NCBI RefSeq assembly: GCF_030177895.1
Contig: NZ_CP123448.1
Span: 620,001 to 684,000 of the forward strand
DNA: 64,000 bases
Direction: 5' to 3'
Source of the DNA: Kingella negevensis
GTDB taxonomy: Bacteria; Pseudomonadota; Gammaproteobacteria; Burkholderiales; Neisseriaceae
The translations under genes and the position numbers were made by a program. Positions 26,486-35,784 of this stretch are shown in pieces. Every line of letters starts with the position of its first letter. The stretch's first letter is position 1. The notes under the pieces were generated by a model. It worked only from the letters and a program-made list of their open reading frames with translations, searched no databases and was not told the origin of the DNA.

Positions 26486-27664
26486 ATGAGCTTTTTGAAA
26501 TTAACCGAACAAAACGTAAACGGCAAAACCGTGTTAATCCGTGCCGATTTGAACGTACCCTTCAAAGACGGCAAAATCTCTGACGACACTCGCATTCATG
26601 CGTCTTTGGCTTCAATCCAACACTGCTTGGACAACGGCGCAGGCGTGATTGTGATGAGCCACTTGGGTCGCCCAACTGAAGGCGAATTCAAACCTGAAGA
26701 CGACGTTGCACCTGTGGCAGCGCATTTGGGCAAATTGCTAGGCAAAGACGTAAAAGTGTTGAACGATTGGCAAGAAAACAAACCAACTGTGAAAGCTGGC
26801 GAAGTGTTCATGCTGCAAAACGTGCGTATCAACAAAGGCGAAAAGAAAAACAATCCTGAATTGGGTCAAGCCTATGCATCTTTGTGTGATGTGTTTGTAA
26901 ATGACGCGTTTGGTACAGCTCACCGCGCTGAGGCTTCTACTGAAGCGGTGGCGGCTGCTGCGCCTGTGTCTTGCGCGGGTATTTTGATGGCGGCTGAATT
27001 GGACGCTTTGAGCAAGGCGTTGAAAGAGCCTGCTCGTCCGATGGTAGCGATTGTGGCTGGCAGCAAGGTTTCTACTAAATTGACGATTTTGGAAAGTTTG
27101 GCGGATAAAGTGGACGTGTTGATTGTCGGTGGCGGCATTGCGAATACTTGCTTGTTGGCGCAAGGCAAAGAGTTGGGCAAATCGTTGGTGGAAAAAGATT
27201 TGGTAAACGAAGCCAAAGCCATTATGGAAAAAATGGAAAAACGCGGCAATCCAATTCCATTGCCTGTGGACAGCATTGTGGCGACTGAATTTTCTGAAAC
27301 GGCAACGCCAATCGCGCGTAACGTGGACGAAATCAAACCCGAAGAAGAAATTTTGGACATCGGCGAACAATCTCGCGCTCGTTTGGCGGAGATTTTGAAA
27401 AACGCTGGCACAATCGTGTGGAACGGCCCTGTGGGCGTGTTTGAATTTGACAATTTCGCGGGCGGTACAAAAGCGGTGGCAGAAGCGATTGCAGCAAGCA
27501 ACGCGTTCTCTATCGCTGGCGGTGGCGACACGTTGGCCTCTATTTCCAAATTTGGCGTTACCGACAAAATCAGCTACATTTCAACGGGCGGTGGCGCGTT
27601 CTTGGAATTTTTGGAAGGCAAAGAATTGCCTGCTGTTGCGGCATTGGAAAAATTCGCTAAATAA
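26486..27664 (+). CDS. pgk: Phosphoglycerate kinase
   Basis: This glycolytic enzyme interconverts 1,3-bisphosphoglycerate and 3-phosphoglycerate with ATP formation. Signatures include the N-terminal [21 protein letters not shown], the ATP-site GSKVSTKL and the C-terminal GGGDTLAS and [13 protein letters not shown]. At 392 residues it is typical. It is a single-gene unit bounded downstream by an uptake-sequence terminator. Confidence 0.98.
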   Translation: MSFLKLTEQNVNGKTVLIRADLNVPFKDGKISDDTRIHASLASIQHCLDNGAGVIVMSHLGRPTEGEFKPEDDVAPVAAHLGKLLGKDVKVLNDWQENKPTVKAGEVFMLQNVRINKGEKKNNPELGQAYASLCDVFVNDAFGTAHRAEASTEAVAAAAPVSCAGILMAAELDALSKALKEPARPMVAIVAGSKVSTKLTILESLADKVDVLIVGGGIANTCLLAQGKELGKSLVEKDLVNEAKAIMEKMEKRGNPIPLPVDSIVATEFSETATPIARNVDEIKPEEEILDIGEQSRARLAEILKNAGTIVWNGPVGVFEFDNFAGGTKAVAEAIAASNAFSIAGGGDTLASISKFGVTDKISYISTGGGAFLEFLEGKELPAVAALEKFAK

Positions 27665-27680
27665 TTTGGTGTAAAGAATA

Positions 27681-27715
27681 AAACGCAGCCTGAACATGTT
27701 TTCAGGCTGCGTTTT
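27681..27715 (+). terminator. Uptake-sequence terminator after pgk
   Basis: AAACGCAGCCTGAA and TTCAGGCTGCGTTTT pair around a six-nt loop, with T residues following. Confidence 0.75.
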
Positions 27716-27730
27716 GTTGTTGTGAAAGAT

Positions 27731-27761
27731 AAAAGCAGCCTGAAATGTTCAGGCTGCTTTT
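27731..27761 (-). terminator. Uptake-sequence terminator of nnrD
   Basis: AAAAGCAGCCTGAA and TTCAGGCTGCTTTT pair around a three-nt loop, seven bp past the nnrD stop on the minus strand. Confidence 0.7.
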
Positions 27762-27767
27762 CTCAAA

Positions 27768-28646
27768 TTACATTCCCGCCACTAATCGGTTACGTAACCA
27801 ACGAATCGCGTCATTCAATTCATTTGCCAACAAACCGATTGGACCCACTTGCGCAGCCACCAAAATTTCAGCCGCCGCACCATGCAACCAAACGGCTGCT
27901 GGAATCGCTTTTTCAGCTTCAATACCTTGCGCCAAGAAACTTGCAATTACGCCAGCCAACACGTCGCCGCTACCCGCTGTTGCCAAACCTGCATTGCCGC
28001 TGGTGTTTTCATGCATAAAACCGCGCGCTGATGAAATCACGGTGTTATGACCTTTCAATACCACCCAGCAGCGATAACGTACGGCAATTTCACGCGCCGC
28101 CCAAGCGCGGTTGCTTTGCACTTGGTTCACGCTGATATTCAGCAAATGAGCAGCCTCGCCTGGGTGTGGTGTCAAAACCAAGTCAGCGCGCTTGGTGTGT
28201 GGGAAAAATTGTGGGTACTCTATCAATAAATGCAGCGCATCTGCGTCTAACACTAATTGCGGGTGTGTGCTGTTCCACAAGGCGTGTAATGCGCGGGCGG
28301 CTAATTCGGTTTGACCCAAGCCGCAGCCAATCGCCCAAGTGGTGATGTCGGTACGTTTTACGGCGTGTGCAGCAATGTCCAAAATCAATTCGGGGCGAGT
28401 GGGATAAACTGCCATTGGCAAATGCGCTTGATTGAATGCGACGATGCTTTTACCGCAGCCTGAAAACAATGCGGCTGTGCCTGCTAATAAGGCTGCACCT
28501 GCCATGCCTTCTGAACCACCTAATACGCCAACCGTGCCAAATGTGCCTTTATGGCAATCATCTGGGCGCGCTTGTAGCAAGAAAGGGAAATTTGCTTTTG
28601 CATAGGCAACATAGTCGGCAACTCGTGGCGGAACGGTGTTAAACAT
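27768..28646 (-). CDS. nnrD: ADP/ATP-dependent NAD(P)H-hydrate dehydratase
   Basis: This metabolite-repair enzyme converts hydrated NAD(P)H back to NAD(P)H. The 292 residues cover only the ribokinase-like dehydratase domain: GTVGVLGGSEGMAGAALLAG, VLTPHPGEAAHLL and the catalytic ATAGSGDVLAGVIASFLAQG. In E. coli this domain is fused to an epimerase (NnrE) domain. Here NnrE is absent from the protein and from the neighbours, so it should lie elsewhere. Confidence 0.92.
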   Translation of the reverse strand: MFNTVPPRVADYVAYAKANFPFLLQARPDDCHKGTFGTVGVLGGSEGMAGAALLAGTAALFSGCGKSIVAFNQAHLPMAVYPTRPELILDIAAHAVKRTDITTWAIGCGLGQTELAARALHALWNSTHPQLVLDADALHLLIEYPQFFPHTKRADLVLTPHPGEAAHLLNISVNQVQSNRAWAAREIAVRYRCWVVLKGHNTVISSARGFMHENTSGNAGLATAGSGDVLAGVIASFLAQGIEAEKAIPAAVWLHGAAAEILVAAQVGPIGLLANELNDAIRWLRNRLVAGM

Positions 28647-28666
28647 AAAAACCTCAATCAGAAAAG

Positions 28667-28775
28667 TATAGTTAATGCACTTATCTTTTAATACTGCGTT
28701 GCCAACGCCCTTATGTACTAGATGTACACGGCGGTCGTTGTCGCCTTGTCTTAAAAAATAATTACATCAACTATG
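28667..28775. repeat. Correia-type repeat, diverged copy (copy 3)
   Basis: The core GCGTTGCCAACGCCCTTATG...GTCGCCTTGTCTT is that of the other copies in reverse orientation. The terminal repeats are diverged but still pair with each other (TATAGTTAATGCACTTATC against the complement of TAATTACATCAACTAT). It lies between nnrD and the divergent acyltransferase gene, where it could add promoter sequence. Confidence 0.7.
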
Positions 28776-28908
28776 TAATTAAAATAATTTTACGATTTTA
28801 CCACAAAATTTGGGCTTTTCGTTAAGCGTGTTTTACATGAATAGGCTTGTCAGTATGGGGGTTTTTCTGCATCATGCCCATTTTTGTGATTGTTTAGGAA
28901 TGGGAGCT

Positions 28909-29706
28909 ATGAGAGTAAAAAACAGTATTTTGACGCGATTGGCGCGCATTTTTCATTTGTTGGGTTGGTTGTATCAAACGGGTAAACGCTTGCGCAGTTT
29001 GGATAACGCGACGCAAGAGCAGCGTGAACATGCGTTGAGTGAAATGGGTGCGGATTGTTTGAAAGTGTTGAATGTGCGTGTGGACGTGAACCGTTCGCAG
29101 CCTGAAAATACGCAGCAGCGTGGTTTGTTGGTGGTAGCGAATCATGTTTCTTGGCTGGATATTTTTGTGATTTCCATGCTGTATCCGTCTAGTTTTATTG
29201 CGATGAAAGAAATTCGCACGTGGCCTGTGATTGGGCGCATGGTGAGCAACGCAGGCGCGGTGTATATTGACCGCAGTTCACGCAAGGATATTGATGTGAT
29301 TAACGCGTCTATTTCGCAAGTGTTGGAGCAAAATGGCAATGTGTGCTTTTTCCCTGAGGCGCGGACGACTTTGGGTAATGGTATTTTGCCGTTGAAAGCG
29401 GCTTTGTTTCAGGCTGCGTTAAATAGCAATGCGCCTGTGCAGCCGTTGGCGTTGCGTTATTATGATGAAGACGTGCGCACGTCTGCGGTGTCGTTTGCTG
29501 GCGTGAATTTGATTCGCTCGCTGTGGCAGATTGTGTCTATTCCGCATATTAAAATTAAGGTGGATATTGGGGCGCATATTTTGCCAGCCAGTTTGCCTGA
29601 ACCTGACCGCTTTTTGATGAAAGATAAAGTGCAGGAATATTTGTCGCCGATTGTGTTGTCGGATAGTCCAGCGCCTGAGTTGATTTTGCCTGAGAATGCA
29701 GCCTGA
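28909..29706 (+). CDS. plsC: 1-acyl-sn-glycerol-3-phosphate acyltransferase (PlsC family)
   Basis: This inner-membrane acyltransferase adds the second acyl chain to lysophosphatidic acid. The HX4D motif reads NHVSWLD, and the substrate-binding motif is FFPEARTTLGNG, with VYIDR between them. I start at ATG 28909 (MRVKNSILTR), which follows a GGGAG site; earlier in-frame starts exist at 28837 and 28810 but give an atypical N-terminus. The stop codon is part of an uptake sequence (ENAA-stop). Several PlsC paralogues can occur in Neisseriaceae, so the exact paralogue is not fixed. Confidence 0.85.
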   Translation: MRVKNSILTRLARIFHLLGWLYQTGKRLRSLDNATQEQREHALSEMGADCLKVLNVRVDVNRSQPENTQQRGLLVVANHVSWLDIFVISMLYPSSFIAMKEIRTWPVIGRMVSNAGAVYIDRSSRKDIDVINASISQVLEQNGNVCFFPEARTTLGNGILPLKAALFQAALNSNAPVQPLALRYYDEDVRTSAVSFAGVNLIRSLWQIVSIPHIKIKVDIGAHILPASLPEPDRFLMKDKVQEYLSPIVLSDSPAPELILPENAA

Positions 29707-29757
29707 AAAATGGCGTGAATGGTTTTGTTGGGCATAAATGCGCCGACCTATAAAACG

Positions 29758-29791
29758 CAGCCTGAAAATGATCTTTTCGTTTTCAGGCTGC
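29758..29791. terminator. Bidirectional uptake-sequence hairpin
   Basis: GCAGCCTGAAAA and TTTTCAGGCTGC lie between convergent plsC and glnD. A single decayed REP-like unit (TTGGGCATAAATGCGCCGAC) lies just before it at 29728-29750. Confidence 0.6.
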
Positions 29792-29803
29792 TTGTTTGTA
29801 TAT

Positions 29804-32284
29804 CTACCCAATCGCGGCAAGCAAATCCTGTTTCACAGCCAATTCTTTGGTGGTTTGGCTCAACTCTGAGCTTTGCACCAAAAAGCTGTCTTCCGCGCGT
29901 TCATCTAGCGTGGCGATTTTGGCGTAGTGCAGCGAAATGTGGTGTTTGGCGAACACTTCGGTTAAATCGGCAAGCAAATAGGGGCGGTTGGCGGCGACAA
30001 TATCAATCGTGTAGCGCGTGAGCTGTTCATCGTCTTGCTGAATGTGGACGCGTGGGGCGATGGGCAACAGTCGGGCGCGGCGGCTGGGTTTGGCTGGTGT
30101 GGGGGCGAACTGGGGGATATTGCCGTTCACAAATTCGTTCAGTTCGTGTTGCAGTTGGGCTTGTATGCGTTGGCATTCGGCTGGGTCGCTGTTTTCAGGC
30201 TGCGTGACGATGAAGTTGTCTAATATGAAATCGTGCGCAGTTACAAATGCGCGTGCGGCAACAATGTTGAGCCGATGGCGCGAGAATAGTCGGCACAATC
30301 GGGTAAACAGGCGGTCGCGGTTGGGCATGTAAACGGTAATGCGCCAGTTTTGGCTGCTGTCTTCTGTGGGGACGATGCTGGCGATGGGGCGTTCTGGGTC
30401 GGCAGCGATTTGGGGGAGTTGTTGGGCGATGGTGCTGGGGTTGTGCCGTGAAAAGTAGGCTGCGCCAAGTGCGTTGCTGAGACGGCGTATGGCTTTGGGG
30501 TCGTATCCTTGTTGGGTTAAGGTTTCTTGGGCTTGGCGATAGCGTGCGGTAATGTCGTTTTGGGGTTGGCAGCCTGAAAGTTGTGCGCTGGCAACCTGAA
30601 ATAGGGTTTCAAGCAGTTGGGCTTTCCATGAGTTCCAGATTTTGGGGTTCGTACCGCGCATATCGGCAACGGTGAGCAAGTACAGCGCGGTGAGTTGCTC
30701 TTGGGTTTGGACTTTGCGGCTGAATCGTTCTATCACTTCGGGGTCGTTGATGTCTTCTTTTTGGGCGGTTTGGGACATGAGTAGGTGTTCGCTGACGAGC
30801 CATGTGAGTAGCTGGGTTTCGTTTTCAGGCAGCAAGTGGTCTTGGGCGAATTGTTGTGCATCTGCTATGCCGAGTTTGGCGTGGTCGCCGTTGCGTCCTT
30901 TGGCGATGTCGTGGAACAGGGCAGCGAGATAGAGGACGTGTGGCTTGGGAAAGTTGTGCATGAGTGTGGACAGGGCTGGCTGTTCGTGGCTGTGTTGTTC
31001 CATGGCTAGGCGGCGTAGGTTGCTCAGTACCATGAGGATGTGGTCGTCCACAGGATAGATGTGGAAAAGGTCGTGTTGCAGTAAGCCGACAATTTTGTGC
31101 CAGTTGGGTAGATAGCGTGCGAGTACGCCGTAAAGGTTGAGAAAGCGTAGGGTGTGTGTAAGTCCGTGTCCTGTGTGAAAAAAGCTGATGAATTGGGCGC
31201 GGTTGTGTGGATTTTGGTAGAAACTTTGGTCGATGTTTTGCGAGGCTGCCCACCATGCGCGTAGGGTTTTTGGGGCAATGCCGTTGATGTCGCTGCGGCT
31301 TTGGCAGATGTTGATGATTTGGAAAATGTGTTCAGGCTGCGTTTGGAATAGGCGTAGATCGTGGGCGGCGATTTTGTTGCCGATTTGGAAATAGTGTTCG
31401 TTGATGTTGTGGACGATTCGGGGATAGGTGGAGTAAACACGTTCTTTGAGCATGGGTATGAGTATGCTGTTGAGTTGCATGATGGTTTTGACAGTGCGAT
31501 AGAAGCGGTGCATGAGTTGCTCGGTGCTGCTGTGTTGGGCAAGCGTGGCTTGGTGGTCGAAAATCAGGCGGTCTTCTTCGCGCCCTGCGGCTAGGTGTAA
31601 ATCGATGCGGAGCTGGGCGAGATGTTGGTGACTTTGGCGCATGAGTTTGGCTTCGGTGGGCGTGATGATGCGTTTGCGCAAGGCGATTTGGGGCGTGAGA
31701 TTTTGGACGTGTGCGAGCCAGATAATGGTATGGATGTCGCGCAGGCTGCCAATACCGTTTTTGATGTTGGGTTCGAGTGTGAGGGCTGGTTGTTTGGCGT
31801 GGCGTGTTTGCATTTCTTGGATTTTGCTGTCGATGAATGAAACGGTGTCGCGTTGCAGCCTGAATGTGTTGAGTGCGTGTTCGGCAAATGTGGCATCGCC
31901 TGCTAGAAATCGGGCTTCTAGCAGGGCGGTATTGACGCTTAGGTCTTCGTTTGCAGCCTGTATAAATTGTTTCAGGCTGCCTGATTGTAGGGCTGGGGTG
32001 AGTTGGTTGTCCCACAAGGTTTGGACGAATTGAGCGATTTGTTCTTGCTGGGTTTCGCTGAGTTCGTTGGGGGTAATCAGGGCTAGGTCAATATCGGAAT
32101 GAGGGTAGAGTTCGCCTCGCCCGTAGCCGCCCATGGCGAGTAAACACCAGTCGCAGCCTGAAAACTGGGTTTGCCATTGTTGAATTAAAAATTGGTCTAG
32201 GATTTGGGTGTGTTGTTTGAAGAATTGGTAAGGGTTGCGGTGGGTTTGGTAGGCGGCGATGATGGCTTGTTTCTGGGTGTTCAT
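29804..32284 (-). CDS. glnD: [Protein-PII] uridylyltransferase / uridylyl-removing enzyme
   Basis: This bifunctional nitrogen sensor adds or removes UMP on PII protein according to glutamine level. The N-terminal nucleotidyltransferase motif reads GGYGRGELYPHSDIDLAL (about residue 52). The HD-type hydrolase domain carries ALFHDIAKGRNGDHAKLG. Two C-terminal ACT domains (about 640-720 and 750-826) bind glutamine. At 826 residues it is nearly full length. It stands alone apart from the short gap to the upstream GDSL lipoprotein gene. Confidence 0.95.
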   Translation of the reverse strand: MNTQKQAIIAAYQTHRNPYQFFKQHTQILDQFLIQQWQTQFSGCDWCLLAMGGYGRGELYPHSDIDLALITPNELSETQQEQIAQFVQTLWDNQLTPALQSGSLKQFIQAANEDLSVNTALLEARFLAGDATFAEHALNTFRLQRDTVSFIDSKIQEMQTRHAKQPALTLEPNIKNGIGSLRDIHTIIWLAHVQNLTPQIALRKRIITPTEAKLMRQSHQHLAQLRIDLHLAAGREEDRLIFDHQATLAQHSSTEQLMHRFYRTVKTIMQLNSILIPMLKERVYSTYPRIVHNINEHYFQIGNKIAAHDLRLFQTQPEHIFQIINICQSRSDINGIAPKTLRAWWAASQNIDQSFYQNPHNRAQFISFFHTGHGLTHTLRFLNLYGVLARYLPNWHKIVGLLQHDLFHIYPVDDHILMVLSNLRRLAMEQHSHEQPALSTLMHNFPKPHVLYLAALFHDIAKGRNGDHAKLGIADAQQFAQDHLLPENETQLLTWLVSEHLLMSQTAQKEDINDPEVIERFSRKVQTQEQLTALYLLTVADMRGTNPKIWNSWKAQLLETLFQVASAQLSGCQPQNDITARYRQAQETLTQQGYDPKAIRRLSNALGAAYFSRHNPSTIAQQLPQIAADPERPIASIVPTEDSSQNWRITVYMPNRDRLFTRLCRLFSRHRLNIVAARAFVTAHDFILDNFIVTQPENSDPAECQRIQAQLQHELNEFVNGNIPQFAPTPAKPSRRARLLPIAPRVHIQQDDEQLTRYTIDIVAANRPYLLADLTEVFAKHHISLHYAKIATLDERAEDSFLVQSSELSQTTKELAVKQDLLAAIG

Positions 32285-32308
32285 GGTGTTTTCAGGCTGC
32301 GTTTGGGA

Positions 32309-32926
32309 TTATAGAAAACCTTGTTGTTTCAAAAAATCTGCCAATTCTTCGGCAAATTGGCGATAACCGTCTGCGTTGGCGTGAACCATGTCAGACTTGA
32401 GGGATTTGTCGCCCAAAATATCCGCCCATGCGTCTTTTAACAAGGGGATACGGTATTGCGTGGCGATTTCATCATACAGCGGATGCTCGCTCACATTGCC
32501 GAGCAGTGCGCCTGTCGTGAAGTATGGAATCCTGACCAAAACCACAGGAATGTTGGCGTTTTGGATAATGTCTAAAATTTTGGCAATGTTTACGCGTGTG
32601 GTGCTTTCGGGGATTTTCTGTAAAAAGTCGTTACCGCCGATGCTCACAATCACTAGCTTGGGTTCTTGGGACATCAAGCCGCTCAAGCGTCCCAAGGCTT
32701 GTTCGCTGGTGTCGCCTGACACGCCGCCGTTGATGATTTTCCAGCCTGTGATTTCGGCAAGTTGTGTAGGGTAGTCTGTGCCTTTGGGTGCGCCGTAGCC
32801 TTCGGTGAGCGAGTCGCCCAAGCATAAAACGGTGCTGCCTTTGGCTAATTTGCTGTATTTTTTGCCGTTGCGACAAGCCGCGGCGAGTAGGACGGTGGAT
32901 AGAATTAGGAATTGTCTGCGGTTCAT
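32309..32926 (-). CDS. GDSL-type esterase/thioesterase lipoprotein (TesA-like)
   Basis: A lipoprotein signal MNRRQFLILSTVLLAAAC precedes an SGNH-hydrolase domain. The four blocks are visible: GDSLTEGYG, the glycine of GGVSGDT, GGNDFL and a C-terminal DMVHANADGY supplying the Asp-His pair. The family hydrolyses acyl esters and thioesters in the periplasm. The lipidated cysteine (residue 18) distinguishes it from soluble E. coli TesA. It lies 24 bp before glnD on the same strand. Confidence 0.87.
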   Translation of the reverse strand: MNRRQFLILSTVLLAAACRNGKKYSKLAKGSTVLCLGDSLTEGYGAPKGTDYPTQLAEITGWKIINGGVSGDTSEQALGRLSGLMSQEPKLVIVSIGGNDFLQKIPESTTRVNIAKILDIIQNANIPVVLVRIPYFTTGALLGNVSEHPLYDEIATQYRIPLLKDAWADILGDKSLKSDMVHANADGYRQFAEELADFLKQQGFL

Positions 32927-32940
32927 TTTGGGTTTCCTTG

Positions 32941-32980
32941 TTTTCAGGCTGCATTTAGTTATATAAACGCAGCCTGAAAA
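32941..32980. terminator. Uptake-sequence hairpin after xthA
   Basis: TTTTCAGGCTGCAT and GCAGCCTGAAAA flank an AT-rich loop of 15-20 nt, immediately past the xthA stop on the minus strand. Confidence 0.55.
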
Positions 32981-32981
32981 A

Positions 32982-33755
32982 TTAAATTTCGTAATCGTAA
33001 TCCACCACTAACGGCGCGTGGTCTGAAAATTTCACTTCTTTGTAAACGTGCGCTTCTTTTGCTTTCGCTGCCAATTCAGGCGACACCATCTGATAGTCAA
33101 TCCGCCAACCCACATCTTTCGCATACGCCTGACCGCGATTGCTCCACCAAGTATAACCCGCCACATCGGGATACAATTTGCGCCACATATCCGTCCAGCC
33201 CAATTTCGCAATCACATTGCCAATCCACTCGCGTTCTTCAGGCAGGAAACCCGAATTTTTCAGATTACCTTTCCAGTTTTTGATGTCAATATTTTGATGC
33301 GCGATATTCCAATCGCCACACACCACCACATCGCGCCCCTCTTGAAGCAAGTCTGCCAAAATCGGATAAAACGCATCTAAAAACTGATATTTATACGCCT
33401 GACGCTCTTCCGCGCTCGTACCGCTTGGCAGATACAACGAAATCACGCTCAACCGCCCAAAATCCGCGCGAACAAATCGCCCTTCATTATCAAACAATTC
33501 AATGCCTAAGCCATATTGCACGCGGTCGGGCGTGCGTTTGCTGTAAATCGCCACGCCGCTGTAACCGCGTTTTTGGGCGCAATGCCACACACCGTGCATA
33601 CCGTGCGGTTTTTGCATTTCTGCTGATAAGTCTGCTTCTTGCGCTTTCAATTCTTGCACACAGACAATATCCGCGCCCGATTGCGCGATGTATTCCAAAA
33701 AACCTTTTTTGTAGGCAGAACGAATGCCGTTCACGTTTGCCGAGATAATTCGCAT
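32982..33755 (-). CDS. xthA: Exodeoxyribonuclease III / AP endonuclease
   Basis: This base-excision repair enzyme nicks at abasic sites and has 3'-exonuclease activity. Family motifs are NVNGIRSAYKKG at the N-terminus, VQELKAQ, GDWNIAH for the catalytic Asp-Asn pair and FSDHAPLVVDY at the end. At 257 residues it belongs to the ExoA/XthA group. Confidence 0.95.
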   Translation of the reverse strand: MRIISANVNGIRSAYKKGFLEYIAQSGADIVCVQELKAQEADLSAEMQKPHGMHGVWHCAQKRGYSGVAIYSKRTPDRVQYGLGIELFDNEGRFVRADFGRLSVISLYLPSGTSAEERQAYKYQFLDAFYPILADLLQEGRDVVVCGDWNIAHQNIDIKNWKGNLKNSGFLPEEREWIGNVIAKLGWTDMWRKLYPDVAGYTWWSNRGQAYAKDVGWRIDYQMVSPELAAKAKEAHVYKEVKFSDHAPLVVDYDYEI

Positions 33756-33858
33756 TTTGTTTACTCTGTTTTGTTAAAATGGTGGTATTGTAAAGGGTTT
33801 CAGGCTGCCTGAAAAATATGGGGTAATTGATTTGGTTAATTTTCAGGCTGCCTGAAAA

Positions 33859-33965
33859 TATAGTGAATTAAAATAAAAATGAGACAAGGCGACAACGTCC
33901 GCCGTGTGCGAATAGCACATAAGGACGTTGGCAACGCTGTATCATTGTGATTTTAATTCACTATA
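33859..33965. repeat. Correia-type repeat, complete copy (copy 4)
   Basis: A 107-bp element runs from TATAGTGAATTAAAATAAAA to TTTTAATTCACTATA, with internal ACAAGGCGACAACGTCCGCC. It is the best-preserved copy of this subtype in the window. Two palindromic uptake sequences lie just before it (near 33798-33814 and 33840-33857). Confidence 0.88.
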
Positions 33966-34000
33966 ATATTGGGAGTGTAATTTAGAAATGAAATACCACT

Positions 34001-34158
34001 AAAAAAGGGGATATTTTAGAAAATCATTTGTTCAATATTCTCTCTAAACAAATTGAAGAAGATAGGTTTCAATACTATAAAAAAAGAAAATTTAAAAATT
34101 TATAAGAAAAAGCGATATTACTCGGCGAAACGAGAAGAAGATATTATTTTTGACGTCG
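34001..34158 (+). pseudogene. Restriction-endonuclease-like gene, N-terminal fragment
   Basis: Read in frame from 34001, the DNA gives KKGDILENHLFNILSKQIEE followed by DRFQYYKKRKFKNL and a stop. One frame away it continues KKKRYYSAKREEDIIFDVV. Together these resemble the start of a PD-(D/E)XK nuclease family whose N-terminal part reads YYS..RE.EIIFD. The piece ends where an IS630-like element begins. No start codon is in frame, so the fragment is dead at both ends. The family assignment is from memory of the motif and is tentative. Confidence 0.45.
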
Positions 34159-34159
34159 T

Positions 34160-34872
34160 ATAGTAAATTCAAAATAAAATAGTGCAATTCTAATTTTATC
34201 TTTAAGGTGCATAAAATGGCATATTCAATTGATTTACGAGAAAAAGCATTAACTTGTTACAAGCAATGTAACAATGCAAGTAAAGTTGCCAAAACCTATG
34301 GTATCTCAAGAAATACGCTTTACCTTTGGATTAAATTAGAAGAACAAACAGGTAGCCTGAAACATCAAGTCAAAGGGCAAAATGCCACTAAATTGGATAC
34401 GCAAGCACTCAAACAATATATTGAACAAAATCCTGATGCTTATCTCTATGAAATGGCTGAAATGTTTAGTTGCTCCACATCAACAATTTTTTATGCGCTC
34501 AAAAAATTAGGTATCACGCGTAAAAAAAGACCACCACTTACAAAGAACAAAACCCAGAAAAAGTAGCTCATTATTTAGCTCAGTTAGCCCAATTTTCGGA
34601 CTACCCGCTTGTTTATTTAGATGAAACAGGATTGGATACCTATTTCTTTCGTCCGTATGCTCGTAGTCCGAAAGGGGAAATTGTTAAAACCAAGATAAGC
34701 GGTAGAAAATACCAACGCTTATCATGAGTTGCAGCGCAAATTGGGCAAAATTTAATTGTGCCAATGATTTATCAAAATACAATAACCAGCGATTCTTTTG
34801 AAGCATGGTTTCAAACGATGCTATTGCCTAATTTACCTGAATCACCCGAAACATTCGTTATTCTTGCGCTGT
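34160..34872 (+). mobile_element. IS630-family element, 3'-truncated copy
   Basis: The left end AATTCAAAATAAAATAGTGC is shared with the copy in azlC. The transposase starts at 34207 or 34216 (MAYSIDLREKALTCYKQC), shifts frame in an A-run near 34535, continues as VYLDETGLDTYFFRPYARSP (first catalytic Asp), meets a TGA near 34727 and ends near PNLPESPETFVILAL. The rest of the DDE core and the right end are missing. The 34873-35010 stretch beyond it has no recognisable gene. Confidence 0.8.
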
Positions 34873-35010
34873 AAATCGGCAAAATGGGCAAATGTGATAC
34901 GCTAATCCAACACGTTGAAACATACGAACCATCAGATTCCTAATCACATTCACCAGAAAAAGTTAGCCCCGTGCCATTGATAGAACGAAGCGTTTTAATA
35001 TTGTTTAAAT

Positions 35011-35754
35011 TCATTGAAAAGTTCTTTCTTCAGGCAGCCTGAAAAACTGCACGCCCTGTTCATCTAAAGCTAAATATCCCCCTGCCCCGTTATGCCAATC
35101 TTGTATTACATACCGCTCAACCGTCTGCTGCCCGAAAGTGTGTTCATGCTTGGCTGGACGATGTGTATGCCCGTGAATCACAATTTGCGTGTCAGGAAAA
35201 CGGTTTAACGCAGCCTGAACGCCCTGTTCAGTCACGTCTGAAATAGCATAGGCTTGCGCGTTTTGCTTTTTGCGCTGACTGGCGGCGCGTAGATTTTCGG
35301 CGATTTGCTTGCGTTTGCGATACGGCAGCGCGAGTAGTATTTTTTGTACGATTTTGCAGCGCATGATTTTGCGATAACGCAGATAGGACGTGTCTTCAGT
35401 ACACATTTCATCGCCGTGCGTGAGCAATAGGGTTTTGCCGTGCGCGTGGATTATGTGGTTTTCAGGCAGCAACGTGAGATTGGCTTTGTCGGCGTATGAT
35501 TTGCCGAGCAGAAAATCGCGGTTGCCTGCAATGAAGTAAACAGGGGCGTGTTGGGCAAATTGTTTGATTGCTTGCGCGACTTCAGCGGCGGTTACGCTGT
35601 CGTCATCATCGCCTGTCCATGCATCAAATAGGTCGCCCAAAATGTATAACGCGTCTGCGCTTTGGGCGTGGTTACGGAGAAATTGGGTAAACAGGACGTT
35701 TAGGTCGGGGGTGTAGTCGGATAGGTGTAGGTCGGCGATGAATAGGGTTTGCAT
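35011..35754 (-). CDS. lpxH: UDP-2,3-diacylglucosamine diphosphatase
   Basis: This peripheral membrane phosphoesterase of lipid A synthesis cleaves UDP-2,3-diacylglucosamine to lipid X and UMP. The metal ligands appear in order: ADLHLSD, LGDLFDAWTGDDDD, AGNRDFLLG, LTHGDEMCTED and VIHGHTHRPA. At 247 residues it is typical. It is a single gene on the minus strand between a decayed region and a REPIN-like pair. Confidence 0.95.
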   Translation of the reverse strand: MQTLFIADLHLSDYTPDLNVLFTQFLRNHAQSADALYILGDLFDAWTGDDDDSVTAAEVAQAIKQFAQHAPVYFIAGNRDFLLGKSYADKANLTLLPENHIIHAHGKTLLLTHGDEMCTEDTSYLRYRKIMRCKIVQKILLALPYRKRKQIAENLRAASQRKKQNAQAYAISDVTEQGVQAALNRFPDTQIVIHGHTHRPAKHEHTFGQQTVERYVIQDWHNGAGGYLALDEQGVQFFRLPEERTFQ

Positions 35755-35784
35755 GGAATTTCAGGCTGCGTTTGTTAAACGGTT

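Noticed and set aside
26738..27567. Two open frames of more than 200 codons on the minus strand
   Set aside because: Both are antisense to pgk, whose protein is unmistakable; no ribosome sites or domains.
31332..32015. 227-codon Arg/Pro/His-rich frame on the minus strand
   Set aside because: It overlaps glnD in another frame and has the skewed composition of an off-frame translation.
34873..35010. Possible further transposase fragment after the IS630 remnant
   Set aside because: The minus strand gives a short peptide with a CPFC pair, but it is too short and interrupted to assign.
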